Below, in pieces: positions 8,611-18,241 of a stretch of 46,739 nucleotides of DNA. Origin of the DNA: Gammaproteobacteria bacterium. Its GTDB lineage: Bacteria > Pseudomonadota > Gammaproteobacteria > SURF-13. Each line of letters begins with the position of its first letter. The stretch's first letter is position 1. Under the pieces are notes generated by a model that was given only the letters and a program-made list of their open reading frames with translations, was not told the DNA's origin and searched no databases. A program made the position numbers and the translations under genes. The stretch lies in contig QZKM01000041.1 of NCBI GenBank assembly GCA_003599485.1, positions 1 to 46,739 of the forward strand. The letters run 5' to 3'.

Positions 8611-8769
8611 GCTTCAGATACTAAGGTGACTCACCCCGATTTGTCAAGAGCCGGTCTTCATGGAAATGATCCCCATCACCTCTCGGCCGGACTCTTCAAC
8701 CCCAAAGCGGAGCCGCTAAGTAATACACCCGCGGCCCTTAAAAGTCAACAAAGATCAGCGGCGATACGC

Positions 8770-10086
8770 CTAAGCCAGGCGCGCGTCAAGGTCATGCTCG
8801 TCCGATGCGATAATGGTCACGCTGGCCCACTCGCCCGCCTTCAGACCGCGCGCGTCCGCCAGGCGGATCACGCCGTCTATCTCCGGAGCCTCATGCACGG
8901 AGCGCGCGCTGGCGCCCGCGCCGGTAATTTCATCTATCAGCACGGCGTAAGTCCGCCCGATCCTGCGTTGTAACTTGGCGCGCGATATCGCCGCTTGGGC
9001 CTGCATAAAACGCGCGCGCCGCTCTTGCTTCACTTCCTCTGGCACGTGATCCGGCAAGGCATTAGCGCGCGCGCCCTCAACCGGCGAATAGGCGAAGCAG
9101 CCGGCGCGATCCAGCTCTGCCTCATGCAGAAACTCGAGCAACGCTTCGAATTCGGCCTCGGTTTCTCCGGGAAAGCCCACGATAAACGTGCTGCGCAGCG
9201 TGATCTTCGGACAGACCTCGCGCCAGCGCCGGATGCGCGCCAGCGTGTCTTCAGTATTCGCCGGGCGCTTCATCGCCTTCAGGATGCGCGGGCTGGCGTG
9301 TTGCAGCGGCACATCGAGATAGGGCAGCACCTTACCCTCGGCCATGAGCGGGATGAGATCGTCCACGTGCGGATAGGGATACACATAGTGCAGGCGCACC
9401 CACACGCCGAGGCCGCCCAAGGCGCGCGCCAGGTGCGTGATGTGCGTTTTCACCGGACGCCCCTGCCAGAATGCAGTGCGATACCTGACATCCGCGCCAT
9501 AGGCGCTGGTGTCCTGGGAAATAATCAGCAGTTCCTTCACGCCGCTCTTTCCCAGGTTCTCCGCCTCCTGCATCACCTCGTGCAGCGGGCGGCTGCGGAG
9601 ATCACCGCGCATTGAAGGGATGATGCAAAACGTGCAGCGGTGATTGCAGCCTTCGGAGATTTTTAAATAGGCGTAATGTTTGGGCGTGAGCTTGACGCCC
9701 TGCGGCGGCGCCAGACTGGTAAACGGATCGTGCGGCGCGGGCAAATGAGTGTGCACCGCGCCCATCACCTCTTGCAGCGCATGCGGGCCGGTCACCGCCA
9801 GCACCTGCGGGTGGGTTTGCTTGACGATGTCGCCCCTGGCGCCGAGACAGCCGGTGACGATCACCTTGCCGTTCTCGGCCAGCGCCTCGCCGATGGCGTC
9901 CAGCGACTCTTCCACCGCATCGTCAATGAAACCGCAGGTGTTGACGATAACGAGATCGGCGTCCTGATAACTCGGCGCGACTGCGTAACCTTCGGCGCGC
10001 AACCGGGTGAGGATGTGCTCCGAATCCACCAGCGCCTTGGGACAACCCAGGCTGACAAAACCGACTTTGGGTGGAATGGAGGACAT
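8770..10086 (-). CDS. rimO: Ribosomal protein uS12 methylthiotransferase
   Basis: RimO is a radical-SAM, two-cluster iron-sulfur enzyme that adds a methylthio group to Asp89 (E. coli numbering) of ribosomal protein S12. The N-terminal domain starts [17 protein letters not shown], and the next cluster cysteines lie in NTCGFID and VTGCLGAR. The radical-SAM core has C-x3-C-x2-C in [10 protein letters not shown] followed by [12 protein letters not shown], which is typical of RimO rather than MiaB. The C-terminal TRAM part ends [18 protein letters not shown]. The ATG at 10086 (438 residues) is preferred to one nine codons upstream, because the family begins close to the [10 protein letters not shown] motif. 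There is no strong ribosome binding site at either. It stands as a single gene on this strand. Confidence 0.94.
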   Translation of the reverse strand: MSSIPPKVGFVSLGCPKALVDSEHILTRLRAEGYAVAPSYQDADLVIVNTCGFIDDAVEESLDAIGEALAENGKVIVTGCLGARGDIVKQTHPQVLAVTGPHALQEVMGAVHTHLPAPHDPFTSLAPPQGVKLTPKHYAYLKISEGCNHRCTFCIIPSMRGDLRSRPLHEVMQEAENLGKSGVKELLIISQDTSAYGADVRYRTAFWQGRPVKTHITHLARALGGLGVWVRLHYVYPYPHVDDLIPLMAEGKVLPYLDVPLQHASPRILKAMKRPANTEDTLARIRRWREVCPKITLRSTFIVGFPGETEAEFEALLEFLHEAELDRAGCFAYSPVEGARANALPDHVPEEVKQERRARFMQAQAAISRAKLQRRIGRTYAVLIDEITGAGASARSVHEAPEIDGVIRLADARGLKAGEWASVTIIASDEHDLDARLA

Positions 10087-10175
10087 AACACGGGTCTGGC
10101 CTGCGAGCCGCAAGCCGCAGATGTGGTGAATTTAGGCGGGACGACGTGCCCGGAATGGATTTATTCAGGGCTTCC

Positions 10176-10415
10176 CTAGGCGACGTTCTGCATGCGATTA
10201 GCGAAATCACGGCCGGAGGTGGCGGAGGGCAAAGGCTTGCCATCCTTCCGATACAACTCTATGGCCTCTTCGACAATCAAACAAAGGTCATCGAAAACTT
10301 GCCTCTCGTCATCGCCGTGACAACCGCCGAAAATCAGCCCGGGCGCGCTCCCAACATAGCACTGGTCTTCTTCAGACCATTCGACGATTTTTGCGTATTT
10401 AGCGCTGTCTTTCAC
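10176..10415 (-). CDS. hicB: HicB-family antitoxin
   Basis: 79 residues. HicB antitoxins carry a partially degraded RNase H fold that occludes the HicA toxin. The sequence YAKIVEWSEEDQCYVGSAPG, the GGCHGDD segment and the helix EEAIELYRKDGKPLP match this domain. I see no separate DNA-binding domain after it (only about 15 residues remain), so this is a short HicB form. Its ATG overlaps the hicA stop by 4 bases, showing translational coupling in the usual toxin-first order. The unit sits just downstream of the intron-bearing tRNA gene. The stretch from hicB to rimO (10087-10175) shows nothing further. Confidence 0.88.
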   Translation of the reverse strand: MKDSAKYAKIVEWSEEDQCYVGSAPGLIFGGCHGDDERQVFDDLCLIVEEAIELYRKDGKPLPSATSGRDFANRMQNVA

Positions 10416-10609
10416 TTCTTCGACTCCTCCAGGGCCAGGCGTACCGCTCGGATCTGGTAATTTTTTGCATCATCTCCAGGTTTACCGGAAATTGTCACGG
10501 GTTTCCGGGCATTCGGGTGGACAAAGTTCCGGTGGCTTCCTTTGCCGCCGCGATTTACGAACCCAGCGCTTTCCAATTCGGCTATCAGTTCCCTTACTTT
10601 TGGCGGCAT
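10412..10609 (-). CDS. hicA: HicA-family mRNA interferase toxin
   Basis: 65 residues, the normal HicA length. HicA is a small double-stranded-RNA-binding-like fold that cleaves mRNA. The catalytic histidine lies in GGKGSHRNFVHP, followed by the conserved VTISGKPGDDAKNYQIRAVRLAL strand-helix region. The ATG at 10609 is 42 bases past the 3' end of the upstream tRNA gene on the same strand, so the pair may be read from the tRNA promoter or from a promoter of its own in the AT-rich gap. Both proteins look intact, so the module is probably functional. Confidence 0.92.
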   Translation of the reverse strand: MPPKVRELIAELESAGFVNRGGKGSHRNFVHPNARKPVTISGKPGDDAKNYQIRAVRLALEESKK

Positions 10610-10651
10610 CCACTTAACCGTAATTTTTCTGGTCGCATAGTTTTAACTGGA

Positions 10652-10965
10652 TGGTGGGCCCGGAAGGACTCGAACCTTCGACCAAGGGATTCACTTTTTC
10701 CCGCCATTTCCAGCGGGAGTGGACTATCTCATCACCCGCGAATACATCGCTCAGGGTGCGGGACGCTCAAAGCCTGTGATTAAGGACACTCAAGCCCTCA
10801 GGTAGTCTCTGCGCCTTCCGGAAGTGTACTCCCGGCTTGGCTCAGGGTTGCCATCAGCCGTTAACTGGAAGGTTTCCCTGAATTCATCCCGTTCATTTCA
10901 TATCTTTCAATATGAACGCACCATTTTGATGAGTCCCCTGCTCTAACCAACTGAGCTACAGGCCC
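10652..10965 (-). tRNA. ileX: tRNA-Ile2 (CAU anticodon, lysidine type), interrupted by a group I intron
   Basis: Read on the minus strand, the exons form a complete cloverleaf. The acceptor GGGCCUG (from 10965) pairs with CGGGCCC, then discriminator A and an encoded CCA (10654-10652). The D arm is GCUC-AGUUGGUUA-GAGC, the anticodon stem GGGGA/UCCCU, the loop CUCAUAA, and the T arm GAAGG-UUCGAGU-CCUUC. The anticodon C34-A35-U36 is at 10931-10929. The GACUCAUAAUC loop context and following UUGGUCG match E. coli ileX rather than methionine tRNAs, so C34 is expected to be changed to lysidine by TilS for AUA decoding. The exon break falls between U36 (10929) and A37 (10691), the same place as in Azoarcus. 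It lies downstream of rpoD on the same strand and upstream of hicA. Confidence 0.93.
10692..10928 (-). ncRNA. Group I self-splicing intron, Azoarcus-like (IC3-type), 237 nt
   Basis: The 237-base insertion between U36 and A37 of tRNA-Ile2 has group I hallmarks. The 5' exon ends in U and the intron ends in G (10692). A GGUG internal guide pairs with the exon end CAU and the first intron base C to form a short P1 with a U-G wobble. A P2 hairpin (GUUCAUAU...AUAUGAA) follows. A core segment contains GAUGGCAACCCUGAGCCAAGC, close to the P4-P6 region of the Azoarcus intron. The P7 strands are AGAGACUACC (10810-10801) and GAUAGUCC (10728-10721), and a P9 hairpin has CCCGC/GCGGG. There is no open frame, so no homing endonuclease. 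Similarity to the Azoarcus tRNA-Ile(CAU) ribozyme was recognised by eye from memory, not by alignment. Confidence 0.9.
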
Positions 10966-11087
10966 GTCATTCTATACCTCAGTGATGCCATCCCTGGCGT
11001 TACTTCATCTTGCTTGCAAGCTCCAGCCCAGCCATCCTTAGCTGGGCGCTCGCTGCTTCGCAGCTCGCCCAACTGAGCTACAGGCCC
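10947..11087 (-). repeat. 19-bp direct repeat of the tRNA 5' end around a ~103-bp palindrome-rich spacer
   Basis: GGGCCTGTAGCTCAGTTGG occurs twice on the minus strand: at 10965-10947, where it begins the functional tRNA, and at 11087-11069, where the tRNA sequence stops. The 103-base spacer (10966-11068) is rich in hairpins: GGGCG-A-GCTGC-GAA-GCAGC-GAG-CGCCC, then GCCCAGC paired with GCTGGGC, and the small palindromes GCTTGCAAGC and GCCATCCCTGGC. A TATTAT -10-like hexamer stands a few bases before the outer copy, so the tRNA transcript may start near there and carry the partial copy in its leader. The layout suits an insertion or slippage event that duplicated the 5' end of the gene. Confidence 0.75.
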
Positions 11088-11122
11088 AAATAATACAAAA
11101 CGCGCGCAGCGCCCCGGCTCCG

Positions 11123-11216
11123 CCCCCTTCTCCACTTGGGAGAAAGGATGGGGATGAGGGGGCATACCGCTTAAGGATACCCCTCACCCCCGCCCTCTCC
11201 CGCAAGGGGAGAGGGA
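11123..11216. repeat. Inverted pair of REP-like palindromes downstream of rpoD
   Basis: Two G/C-rich elements in opposite orientation face each other across a 17-base spacer. The first (11123-11162) is a CTTCTCC/GGAGAA-type hairpin followed by a GATGAGGGGG tail. The second (11180-11216) begins CCCCTCACCCCCGCC and holds a CTCTCCC/GGGGAGAG hairpin. The mirrored arrangement of tail plus hairpin is that of REP/REPIN intergenic elements. It lies between the rpoD stop and the tRNA, and could also act as a terminator or stabiliser for the rpoD mRNA end. Confidence 0.6.
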
Positions 11217-11279
11217 GATTGATTTGGAGTACAACGGGCCAGATTATACCGGGCCGTTGCGGTTATGGATAGGAGCGGC

Positions 11280-13109
<1,830 letters not shown>

Positions 13110-13174
13110 GTGAGTAATGACCCTCGAAACACAAAATTGTTCAATAATAACATAAAGCTGCAGCCGTTGGTGAG

Positions 13175-15049
13175 TTAGCCGGAGAGGGGGCCGGCGGGGG
13201 GCGGAGACAACAGATCGCCCAGTTCACGCTTCTCCTCGGCGGAGAGCGGGGCGATGCGTGATTTGCCGATCAGGTATTCGCGCCGCGCTTCCAGGCCTTG
13301 GCGCTCGATTTGCGCCAGCGCCCCCAGAAACTCCGTTGGCCATTCCTCTTCTTTCAGGAGCGGCTGCCATTGGGCGAGCTTGAGCAGATGCCGGCCGTGC
13401 GGCGTGCCGCGCCAGCGCTCAAGCAGCGCCGCGGTATTAAGGTGCGGCTGGGCCTGCAACAATTCAAGCAGGCTCACCAGGATATCCGCGCCGGCGATCC
13501 CGGTACCGGCGAAACGCTGAGGATTCCCCGCTGCTTGGGCCAATACCGGCCGCTGCAGCAGCAGCGCAACGGCGCGCCGCACGGGCGGCATGGGCGCATC
13601 CGCCTCGCCGGTGAAGTCATCCAGGCGGCGGGCGCGTTCCCCGCTCCGGGGCGGTTTGGCCGCGCCGGCTATCCCCAATAATCCGCTCAAGATACGGGTA
13701 TTGACGTGGGCAATCTCGCCCAGGCGCGTCACCATCATGTGGCGGAATACCCCTTCGGGCAATCTGCCCAGCAGCGGGCGCGCCAGTTCCACCAGACGCG
13801 CGCGCCCGTCCATGGTCTTGATATCGGTTTGTTTGGCCAAACCTTCATAGAAGAAGTCCGACAACGGCATGGCCGCTGCGACGCGCGCCTCGAACGCCGC
13901 CTGCCCTTCTTTGCGCACCAGCGTGTCCGGGTCCTCGCCCTCCGGCAGAAACAGAAAACGCGCCTGGCAGCCTTCGTGCATCAAGGGCAGCGCGGCCTCC
14001 AGCGCGCGCCAAGCCGCCTCACGCCCGGCGCGGTCGCCATCGAAGCAGAACACCACCTCCGGCGCCACGCGGAAGACGCGCTCCAGGTGCTCGCGCGTGG
14101 TGGCGGTGCCGAGCGTCGCCACGCTGTTGCGGATGCCGTGCTGGGCCAGCGCCAGCACGTCCATGTAGCCCTCCACCACCAGCAGGCGCTCGATCTTGCG
14201 CAGGCTCTTGCGCGCCTGATACAGGCCGTACAACTCGCGTCCCTTGTGGAACACGGCGCTCTCCGGCGAATTGAGATACTTGGGCTCGTCCTTGCCCAGC
14301 ACTCGCCCGCCGAAGCCGATCACGCGCCCGCGCTGATCGTGGATGGGAAACATGATGCGCTCGCGGAAGCGGTCATACACGCCGCCGCCTTCTTTCTCCA
14401 CCAGCAGACCGAGCTTGACCAGGGCCGGATGCGCGGCAGCGAAGGCGTGCGCGAGATGGCTCCAGCCGGACGGGGCGTAGCCGACGCCGTATTCGGCGGC
14501 GATTTCGCCCGTCAGGCCGCGGCCCTTGAGATAGTCCACCGCGCGTTTAGCCTCGGCGGTCGCTCCCGGCGTCCTGTGCCGGGCAGGATGCCCCAATGTC
14601 GCGGGCGCAGGGACGCGCAGGAGCGACCCTCCCGCGACATTGGCACGTCCTTGTGCGTCATGCTCGCGCAGTTGCCTGCGGTAAAACTCCGCCACCTGCT
14701 GCAACAGGGCGTAGCTGTCCTGATCCACGCGCACGGCGGGCGCATCAACGCCGGTGCGCGGCACGGTGAGGCCGGCAGTGCGCGCCAGCTCGTGCACCGC
14801 CTCGACAAAATCCAGGTGTTCGTACTCCATGAGAAAGCCGATGGCGGTGCCGTGCGCGCCGCAGCCGAAGCAATGGTAAAACTGCTTTACCGGGCTCACC
14901 GTGAAGGAGGGGGTTTTTTCTTCGTGGAACGGGCAGCAGGCGCTGTATTCGCGCCCGCTTTTTTTGAGCGGCACGCGCGCGTCTATCACCTCGACGATAT
15001 CCGCGCGGTTTAACAACTCGTCTATGAATTCTTTGGGAATCAGACCCAT
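13175..15049 (-). CDS. dnaG: DNA primase, with an in-frame palindrome-encoded insertion
   Basis: DnaG makes RNA primers at the replication fork. Of 624 residues, the N-terminal zinc domain holds [12 protein letters not shown] and [11 protein letters not shown]. The RNA polymerase core contains [35 protein letters not shown], the TOPRIM segment [36 protein letters not shown] and [17 protein letters not shown]. The C-terminal helicase-binding part starts after about residue 480. Between FYRRQLRE (about residue 127) and AKRAVDYL there are about 37 extra Ala/Gly/Pro/Arg-rich residues coded by a palindromic repeat (listed separately). These explain most of the excess over the 581 residues of E. 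coli DnaG. The frame stays open and both domains look intact, so the protein is expected to work. It follows yqeY by 55 bases. Confidence 0.97.
   Translation of the reverse strand: MGLIPKEFIDELLNRADIVEVIDARVPLKKSGREYSACCPFHEEKTPSFTVSPVKQFYHCFGCGAHGTAIGFLMEYEHLDFVEAVHELARTAGLTVPRTGVDAPAVRVDQDSYALLQQVAEFYRRQLREHDAQGRANVAGGSLLRVPAPATLGHPARHRTPGATAEAKRAVDYLKGRGLTGEIAAEYGVGYAPSGWSHLAHAFAAAHPALVKLGLLVEKEGGGVYDRFRERIMFPIHDQRGRVIGFGGRVLGKDEPKYLNSPESAVFHKGRELYGLYQARKSLRKIERLLVVEGYMDVLALAQHGIRNSVATLGTATTREHLERVFRVAPEVVFCFDGDRAGREAAWRALEAALPLMHEGCQARFLFLPEGEDPDTLVRKEGQAAFEARVAAAMPLSDFFYEGLAKQTDIKTMDGRARLVELARPLLGRLPEGVFRHMMVTRLGEIAHVNTRILSGLLGIAGAAKPPRSGERARRLDDFTGEADAPMPPVRRAVALLLQRPVLAQAAGNPQRFAGTGIAGADILVSLLELLQAQPHLNTAALLERWRGTPHGRHLLKLAQWQPLLKEEEWPTEFLGALAQIERQGLEARREYLIGKSRIAPLSAEEKRELGDLLSPPPAGPLSG
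14558..14643. repeat. Palindromic repeat inserted in frame within dnaG
   Basis: Two inverted repeats interlock here: GGTCGCTCC (14558-14566) with GGAGCGACC (14620-14628), and CCAATGTCGCGGG (14593-14605) with its exact complement (14631-14643). A third small hairpin, CCCGGC/GCCGGG, lies at 14565-14583. The segment codes for residues of about 136-164 of DnaG that have no place in the family. Bases are more G/C-rich and more structured than the flanking gene. The likely full insert is about 111 bases (37 codons), with edges that cannot be set exactly by eye. Confidence 0.75.
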
Positions 15050-15104
15050 GGCGTAGTCTGCTCAGACCGCAACAAACGGTGCTACCCGGCGGCAGCGGGC
15101 AAGC

Positions 15105-15572
15105 TCAGCTTTTGGCTTCCAGCCTGGACTTGGCCCTGGCGCTGACCTGGCTCAAGTCGGCGCGTCCTTGCAGTTTGGGTTTGAGCAGCGCCATTACCTT
15201 GCCGAGGTCCTTGAGCGAGGCGGCGGCGCTGGTCTGGATGGCCTCGGCGATCAAGGCCTCGATTTCCGCCCCGGACAGCGCCGCAGGCATGTAGGACTGG
15301 ATGAGGTCAATCTCGAACGATTCCTGGGCGGCGAGATCGGCGCGCCCGGCGGTTTGATATTGGTTCAGGGAATCGCGGCGCTGTTTGAGCATCTTATCCA
15401 GCACCGCCAGCACCTGCGTGTCGTCCAACTGGATGCGCTCGTCCACTTCGCGCTGCTTGATGGCGGCGAGGATCAAACGCAATACCACGAGGCGCCGCTT
15501 CTCGCCCGCGCGCAACGCGGTTTTGACATCCTCGTTGAGGCGGGCTTTCAGGGAAGACTCGCTTTCACTCAT
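15105..15572 (-). CDS. yqeY: GatB/YqeY domain protein
   Basis: 155 residues, all helical, matching the stand-alone YqeY family that is homologous to the tail domain of the GatB amidotransferase subunit. Signatures: LKARLNEDVKTALRAGEKRRLVVLR at the start, AAIKQREVDER, LDKMLKQRRDSLNQYQTAGRADLA, EIDLIQSYMPAALS and LGKVMALLKPKLQGRADLSQVS. The tail domain in GatB contacts tRNA; the role of the free protein is not settled. Its place between rpsU and dnaG is common in proteobacteria and points to co-transcription with the macromolecular synthesis genes. The ATG at 15572 gives the typical MSES-type start. Confidence 0.95.
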   Translation of the reverse strand: MSESESSLKARLNEDVKTALRAGEKRRLVVLRLILAAIKQREVDERIQLDDTQVLAVLDKMLKQRRDSLNQYQTAGRADLAAQESFEIDLIQSYMPAALSGAEIEALIAEAIQTSAAASLKDLGKVMALLKPKLQGRADLSQVSARAKSRLEAKS

Positions 15573-15613
15573 GTCCCTGCGCCTGAGCCATGGGAATTAT
15601 CAAGCGGGCTTGA

Positions 15614-15880
15614 TTAATACGTGCGCTGAACGATGCGCCGGTAAGGCTTCTTGGATTCCGGCTCGGGGCGGGCGTTGAACGGCACCGGCTTGGCGCGCAG
15701 CACCTTCTTCTCCTGCCGCTTCACCGCGGCGGCGGCCTTGCGTTTGCGGATCGTGGTCGGCTTCTCGTAGAATTCGCGCTTGCGCATCTCGGTCAGCGTA
15801 CCGGCCTTCTCGCAGGTGCGCTTGAAACGCCGCAGCGCGACCTCAAACGGCTCATTCTCTTTCAAACGTACAAAAGGCAT
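15614..15880 (-). CDS. rpsU: Small ribosomal subunit protein bS21, with extended C-terminus
   Basis: 88 residues beginning [21 protein letters not shown], with the conserved [19 protein letters not shown] and [13 protein letters not shown]. bS21 sits near the 3' end of 16S rRNA and helps initiation. E. coli S21 has 71 residues and ends soon after the basic KRHAKK region; here the chain runs on with a Pro/Lys/Arg-rich tail ([18 protein letters not shown]) of about 17 residues. It is the first gene of the operon; ATG 15880 is preceded by CAGGA. A consensus-like promoter lies 36-64 bases upstream. Identity is certain; the tail is the odd part. Confidence 0.97.
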   Translation of the reverse strand: MPFVRLKENEPFEVALRRFKRTCEKAGTLTEMRKREFYEKPTTIRKRKAAAAVKRQEKKVLRAKPVPFNARPEPESKKPYRRIVQRTY

Positions 15881-15915
15881 AAGGCATCCTGAATTAACGT
15901 TAAACTAAACCGAAA

Positions 15916-15944
15916 ATTATACCCTACTCCGCCCCTTCCTGCAA
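15916..15944 (-). promoter_or_regulatory. Sigma70 promoter of the rpsU-yqeY-dnaG-rpoD operon
   Basis: On the minus strand, TTGCAG (15944-15939), a 17-base spacer and TATAAT (15921-15916). The -10 hexamer is perfect and the -35 matches four of six. The expected start point is near 15909, leaving a leader of about 28 bases before rpsU. Confidence 0.7.
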
Positions 15945-15970
15945 AGCCGCCGCCCGCCTGAAACCACTCC

Positions 15971-16981
15971 ATGCGTATACTCGGTATCGAGACCTCGTGC
16001 GACGAAACCGGCGTCGCGCTCTATGATTCGGAGCGCGGGCTGCTGGCGCATGCGCTGCACAGCCAGGTGGAGCTGCACGCGGAGTACGGCGGCGTGGTGC
16101 CGGAGCTGGCCTCGCGCGATCACATCCAGAACACCCTGCCGCTGATTCGCCGGGTATTAAGCGCAGCGGCCTGCCGGACCGATGAAATTGACGGCGTGGC
16201 GTATGCCGCAGGTCCGGGTCTGATCGGGGCGCTGCTGGTGGGCGCGGCCATTGCGCGCAGCCTGGCCTATGCCTGGAACGTGCCTGCCGTGGGCGTGCAC
16301 CATATGGAGGCGCATCTGCTCGCGCCGCTGCTGGAACCCGACTCCCCGGAGTTTCCGTTCGTCGCACTGCTGGTCTCCGGCGGCCACACCCTGCTGGTAC
16401 AGGTGCTGGGTGTAGGCCAGTACCAGGTGCTGGGCGAGTCGCTGGACGATGCCGCCGGCGAGGCGTTTGACAAGGTCGCCAAGCTGCTCGGCCTGGGCTA
16501 CCCCGGCGGCCCCGCGCTGGAACGGCTGGCCGTTGCAGGCGAGGCTGGACGATTCCATTTCCCGCGCCCGATGACAGACCGGCCGGGGCTGGACTTCAGC
16601 TTCAGCGGCCTGAAGACCCACGCGCTCACCACCCTGCGCAGCGCGGGGGACGATACGCAGACGCGCGCCGATCTCGCCCATGCGTTCCAGGAAGCCGTGG
16701 TGGACACGCTCGCCCTCAAGTGCGAACGCGCGCTGCGCGAGACCGGCTTAAGCCGCCTCGTGGTCTCCGGCGGAGTGAGCGCCAACCAGCGGCTGCGCCA
16801 GCGCTTTTCTCAACTCGGTAAAAAATTGCACGCCAGCGTCTTCTACCCGCGGCTGGAGTTTTGCACCGACAACGGCGCGATGATCGCCTATGCGGGTTAC
16901 GCACGGCTTGCCGCGGGGCGGCACGCGCAATCCGATCTTGCCTTTGGAGTCCACGCGCGCTGGCCGCTGGATGCCATCTAA
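15971..16981 (+). CDS. tsaD: tRNA N6-adenosine threonylcarbamoyltransferase
   Basis: TsaD transfers the threonylcarbamoyl group to A37 of tRNAs reading ANN codons, working with TsaB and TsaE. The 336-residue chain starts [19 protein letters not shown]. It carries the metal-binding HMEAH motif (about residue 111), [30 protein letters not shown] and the late [14 protein letters not shown] and [12 protein letters not shown] motifs of the ASKHA fold. The gene runs divergently from rpsU, which is typical of proteobacteria. Its stop overlaps that of plsC by 4 bases on the other strand. The start has no strong Shine-Dalgarno sequence, but it fits the family N-terminus exactly. Confidence 0.97.
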   Translation: MRILGIETSCDETGVALYDSERGLLAHALHSQVELHAEYGGVVPELASRDHIQNTLPLIRRVLSAAACRTDEIDGVAYAAGPGLIGALLVGAAIARSLAYAWNVPAVGVHHMEAHLLAPLLEPDSPEFPFVALLVSGGHTLLVQVLGVGQYQVLGESLDDAAGEAFDKVAKLLGLGYPGGPALERLAVAGEAGRFHFPRPMTDRPGLDFSFSGLKTHALTTLRSAGDDTQTRADLAHAFQEAVVDTLALKCERALRETGLSRLVVSGGVSANQRLRQRFSQLGKKLHASVFYPRLEFCTDNGAMIAYAGYARLAAGRHAQSDLAFGVHARWPLDAI

Positions 16982-17700
16982 GATGATCGAGGGGCCAACA
17001 CGCGCATTTTTTCCTCTATCCATGCCTCGGCCAGCGTGTTGATTTCTGCGGCGCTCCTGCCTTTGCTCTCGATCACCGGGCCGATAACCACGCGTATCGT
17101 GCCGGGATATTTAATAAAGCTGTTGCGCGGCCAGAGCAGCCCCGCGTTGTGCGCGACGGGCAGCACGGGATAACCGCTCTTTTCCGCCAGCATCGCGCCG
17201 CCGATGGCGTAGCGGCGTTTTTCGCCCGGCGCGACGCGCGTGCCTTCCGGGAAGATCACCACCGGACGGCCCTGCTTGAGGCGCTGCATGCCCTGCTCGA
17301 CAAGCTGATCCAGGGCGCGCCTGCCCGCGCCGCGATCTATGGCGATCGGTTGCAGCATGGCGAATCCCCAGCCGAAAAACGGTATCCACAGCAACTCGCG
17401 CTTGCACGCCCAGGCCAGCGGCTGCGGAAAAATACGCGGCAAGGCGTAGGTCTCCCAGGCGGACTGGTGTTTGCACAAAATCACACACGCCCCCTGCGGG
17501 ATGTGTTCACGGCCGTGAACTTCATAGCGCAGACGGCAAATCTTTTTTAAGCACCACAGGTTGAAGCAGCTCCACTGGCGGATGAAACGATAGCGGACGT
17601 GAAATGGAAGCAGGCCGGCAAGCACACTCAACGGGGCGAAGATCAGCGTGGAAACCGCCTGACAGGCCGTAAACAACAGGCAGCGCAGAAATTGCATCAA
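16978..17700 (-). CDS. plsC: 1-acyl-sn-glycerol-3-phosphate acyltransferase
   Basis: 240 residues. PlsC acylates lysophosphatidic acid to phosphatidic acid at the inner membrane. The N-terminal hydrophobic segment ([20 protein letters not shown]) anchors it. The catalytic motif is KHQSAWET, an H-x4-E form of the usual H-x4-D that is common among proteobacterial homologues. It is followed by [16 protein letters not shown], the substrate motif FPEGTR and [11 protein letters not shown]. The ATG overlaps the gmhB stop by 4 bases, so the two are coupled, and the gene ends the glyQ-glyS-gmhB-plsC run. It could be a lipid A or ornithine-lipid type relative, but the motifs fit PlsC best. Confidence 0.9.
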   Translation of the reverse strand: MMQFLRCLLFTACQAVSTLIFAPLSVLAGLLPFHVRYRFIRQWSCFNLWCLKKICRLRYEVHGREHIPQGACVILCKHQSAWETYALPRIFPQPLAWACKRELLWIPFFGWGFAMLQPIAIDRGAGRRALDQLVEQGMQRLKQGRPVVIFPEGTRVAPGEKRRYAIGGAMLAEKSGYPVLPVAHNAGLLWPRNSFIKYPGTIRVVIGPVIESKGRSAAEINTLAEAWIEEKMRVLAPRSS

Positions 17701-18236
17701 CGACGCTCCAGCAAAGCGCTTACAAACGCCGCAAGATCGTCATACACCTCGACTCCGGCGGGCAATTTCCCGCTTTTTATCACTTCCTCGCCCTTTCCGG
17801 TGCGCACCAAAACCGGTTTGGCGCCCACCGCCTGCGCGGCTTCAATATCGCGCAAGGTATCCCCCACGGCGGGCACGCCCTTGAGGTCGTGATTAAATTG
17901 GGTTGCGATGTCGCGCAACAGGCCGGGTTTGGGTTTGCGGCAGGCGCAATTGTCTTGCGGTGCGTGCGGGCAGTAAAAAACCGCATCCAGCGCGCCTCCC
18001 GCCCCGGCGGCCTCGCGTTGCATCTTTTCGCTGATCTTGCGCAGCGTGTCGAGCGTGAACAAACCGCGCCCCACACCCGACTGATTGCTCGCCACCACCA
18101 CCGTGTAGCCCGCGCGCTTCAAGCGCGCGATGGCGTCTAAACTGCCCGGAACCGGCGCCCACTCTTCCGGCGATTTGATGTATTCATCGGAGTCATGGTT
18201 AATGACGCCGTCGCGGTCGAGAATGATGAGTTTCAA
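17697..18236 (-). CDS. gmhB: D-glycero-beta-D-manno-heptose 1,7-bisphosphate 7-phosphatase
   Basis: 179 residues of the HAD family. GmhB removes the 7-phosphate during ADP-heptose synthesis for lipopolysaccharide core. Motif I is LDRDGVINHDS, motif II VVASNQSG, and the zinc loop is CPHAPQDNCACRKPKPG with its Cys/His set. Motif IV is VGDTLRDIEAA. These separate GmhB from general HAD phosphatases. The start at 18236 lies 5 bases past the glyS stop, and the end overlaps plsC. The neighbourhood glyS-gmhB-plsC is widespread in gamma- and betaproteobacteria. Confidence 0.95.
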   Translation of the reverse strand: MKLIILDRDGVINHDSDEYIKSPEEWAPVPGSLDAIARLKRAGYTVVVASNQSGVGRGLFTLDTLRKISEKMQREAAGAGGALDAVFYCPHAPQDNCACRKPKPGLLRDIATQFNHDLKGVPAVGDTLRDIEAAQAVGAKPVLVRTGKGEEVIKSGKLPAGVEVYDDLAAFVSALLERR

Positions 18237-18241
18237 CTGAT

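Noticed and set aside
10146-10157. GCCCGGAA near the rimO start repeats part of the tRNA-Ile2 3' end (10658-10666), which could make hicAB an island between att sites.
   Set aside because: Only eight bases match before the similarity stops, which is expected by chance in G/C-rich DNA. There is no integrase.
11069-11087. A second tRNA gene at the outer copy of the tRNA 5' end.
   Set aside because: Similarity stops after 19 bases in the D arm. No anticodon arm, T arm or acceptor 3' strand follows before the real tRNA.
13706-15013. Long open frame on the plus strand opposite dnaG (and similar ones opposite the EAL, rsmD and glycosyltransferase genes).
   Set aside because: The products are Arg/His/Gln/Ala-rich with no motifs, and the frames mirror the codon bias of the real genes. 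They are shadows of G/C-rich coding sequence.
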